Of a stretch of DNA of 15,999 nt, positions 15,870-15,999 are shown one piece after another (positions within the stretch are counted from its first letter, which is position 1; every line of letters starts with the position of its first letter). A program made the translations under genes and the position numbers. The stretch comes from CAZXVW01 sp964644025 (lineage in GTDB: Bacteria; Acidobacteriota; Terriglobia; Bryobacterales; Bryobacteraceae): positions 1-15,999 of the forward strand of contig CAZXVW010000098.1 in NCBI GenBank assembly GCA_964644025.1, in the 5' to 3' direction. The notes under the pieces were generated by a model. That model did no database searches, was not told the origin of the DNA, and saw nothing but the letters and a program-made list of their open reading frames with translations.

Positions 15870-15999
15870 TCATCCCACCGGCTTCTCGGTCGTGCGCACG
15901 CGCGGCCGCTGGATCGGCACCTTCTGCCCCATCACCACGCAATCTCCCCGCTCGCTGCCCCAACGGTTGGCCGTGCGATCCTTCCGCGGTTGCGGACCC
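15870..15999 (-). pseudogene. IS256/Mutator-family transposase remnant, truncated at the window edge
   Basis: The minus strand from the right edge is open for 42 residues and reads DRTANRWGSERGDCVVMGQ, then KVPIQRPRVRT, then a TGA at 15870-15872. The WGSExGxCVVxGQKVPIxRPRVR pattern is the N-terminal region of IS256-type transposases as I remember them from acidobacterial genomes. The part that should follow (a REVxLGSYE-like segment and the DDE catalytic core) is absent, so the gene is broken here. It lies 100 nt downstream of tRNA-Glu in the opposite orientation. The upstream part of the element is outside the window. Confidence 0.6.

Noticed and set aside
15736..15963. 75-residue minus-strand ORF ending in GANGIRTRI across the tRNA
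   Set aside because: The C-terminus is the spurious reverse translation of a tRNA gene, and the rest is out of frame with the transposase remnant.

Overview
The window is GC-rich, densely coded bacterial chromosomal DNA. It looks like part of a draft or metagenome scaffold, because it contains one run of exactly 100 Ns. Tat-exported sulfatases with HEAT repeats, a Tat-exported glycoside-hydrolase-like protein, a POT transporter paired with an M24 dipeptidase, and an IS256-type transposase remnant together suggest an Acidobacteriota lineage of the Bryobacter/Solibacter kind. That placement is an inference from gene style; no rRNA is present.

Layout, left to right. (1) 1-2511, plus strand: a 5'-truncated POT/PTR2 peptide transporter followed 7 nt later by an M24 Xaa-Pro dipeptidase, a likely peptide import-and-cleavage pair. 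(2) 2512-2948: no intact gene, only the decayed C-terminal part of a sigma-54-dependent activator on the minus strand. (3) 2949-8628, minus strand: seven tightly packed aromatic amino acid genes transcribed right to left, trpC-trpF-trpB-trpA-chorismate mutase-DAHP synthase-tyrA. Several joints are 4-22 nt overlaps. Genes for anthranilate formation and phosphoribosylation (trpE, trpG, trpD) are absent, as are the middle shikimate genes. (4) 8733-11522, minus strand: an HDOD-domain protein followed 57 nt (to the preferred TTG start) or 24 nt (to the upstream ATG) later by a Tat-signal, formylglycine-type sulfatase with C-terminal HEAT repeats. (5) 11523-11987: a 465-nt divergent intergenic region with a perfect TATAAT box and a GC-rich leader that can fold. 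(6) 11988-13359, plus strand: a radical SAM/SPASM protein whose iron-sulfur motif falls inside the N gap. (7) 13396-15492, minus strand: a Tat-exported 698-residue glycoside-hydrolase-like protein convergent with the radical SAM gene. (8) 15695-15769: tRNA-Glu(CTC), followed by a truncated IS256-family transposase remnant running off the right edge.

How the genes work together. The aromatic block makes the first committed intermediate (DAHP), converts chorismate to prephenate, sends prephenate toward tyrosine, and carries out the last four enzymatic functions of tryptophan synthesis. It therefore brackets both ends of the pathway and leaves the middle to genes elsewhere. The sulfatase and the GH-like protein are probable exported enzymes for complex, perhaps sulfated, glycans. 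The radical SAM protein has no visible partner in the window. The main points of interest are the aromatic supra-operon, the structured leader and incomplete radical SAM gene, and the mobile-element debris next to the tRNA. I found no convincing new defence or mobile system.
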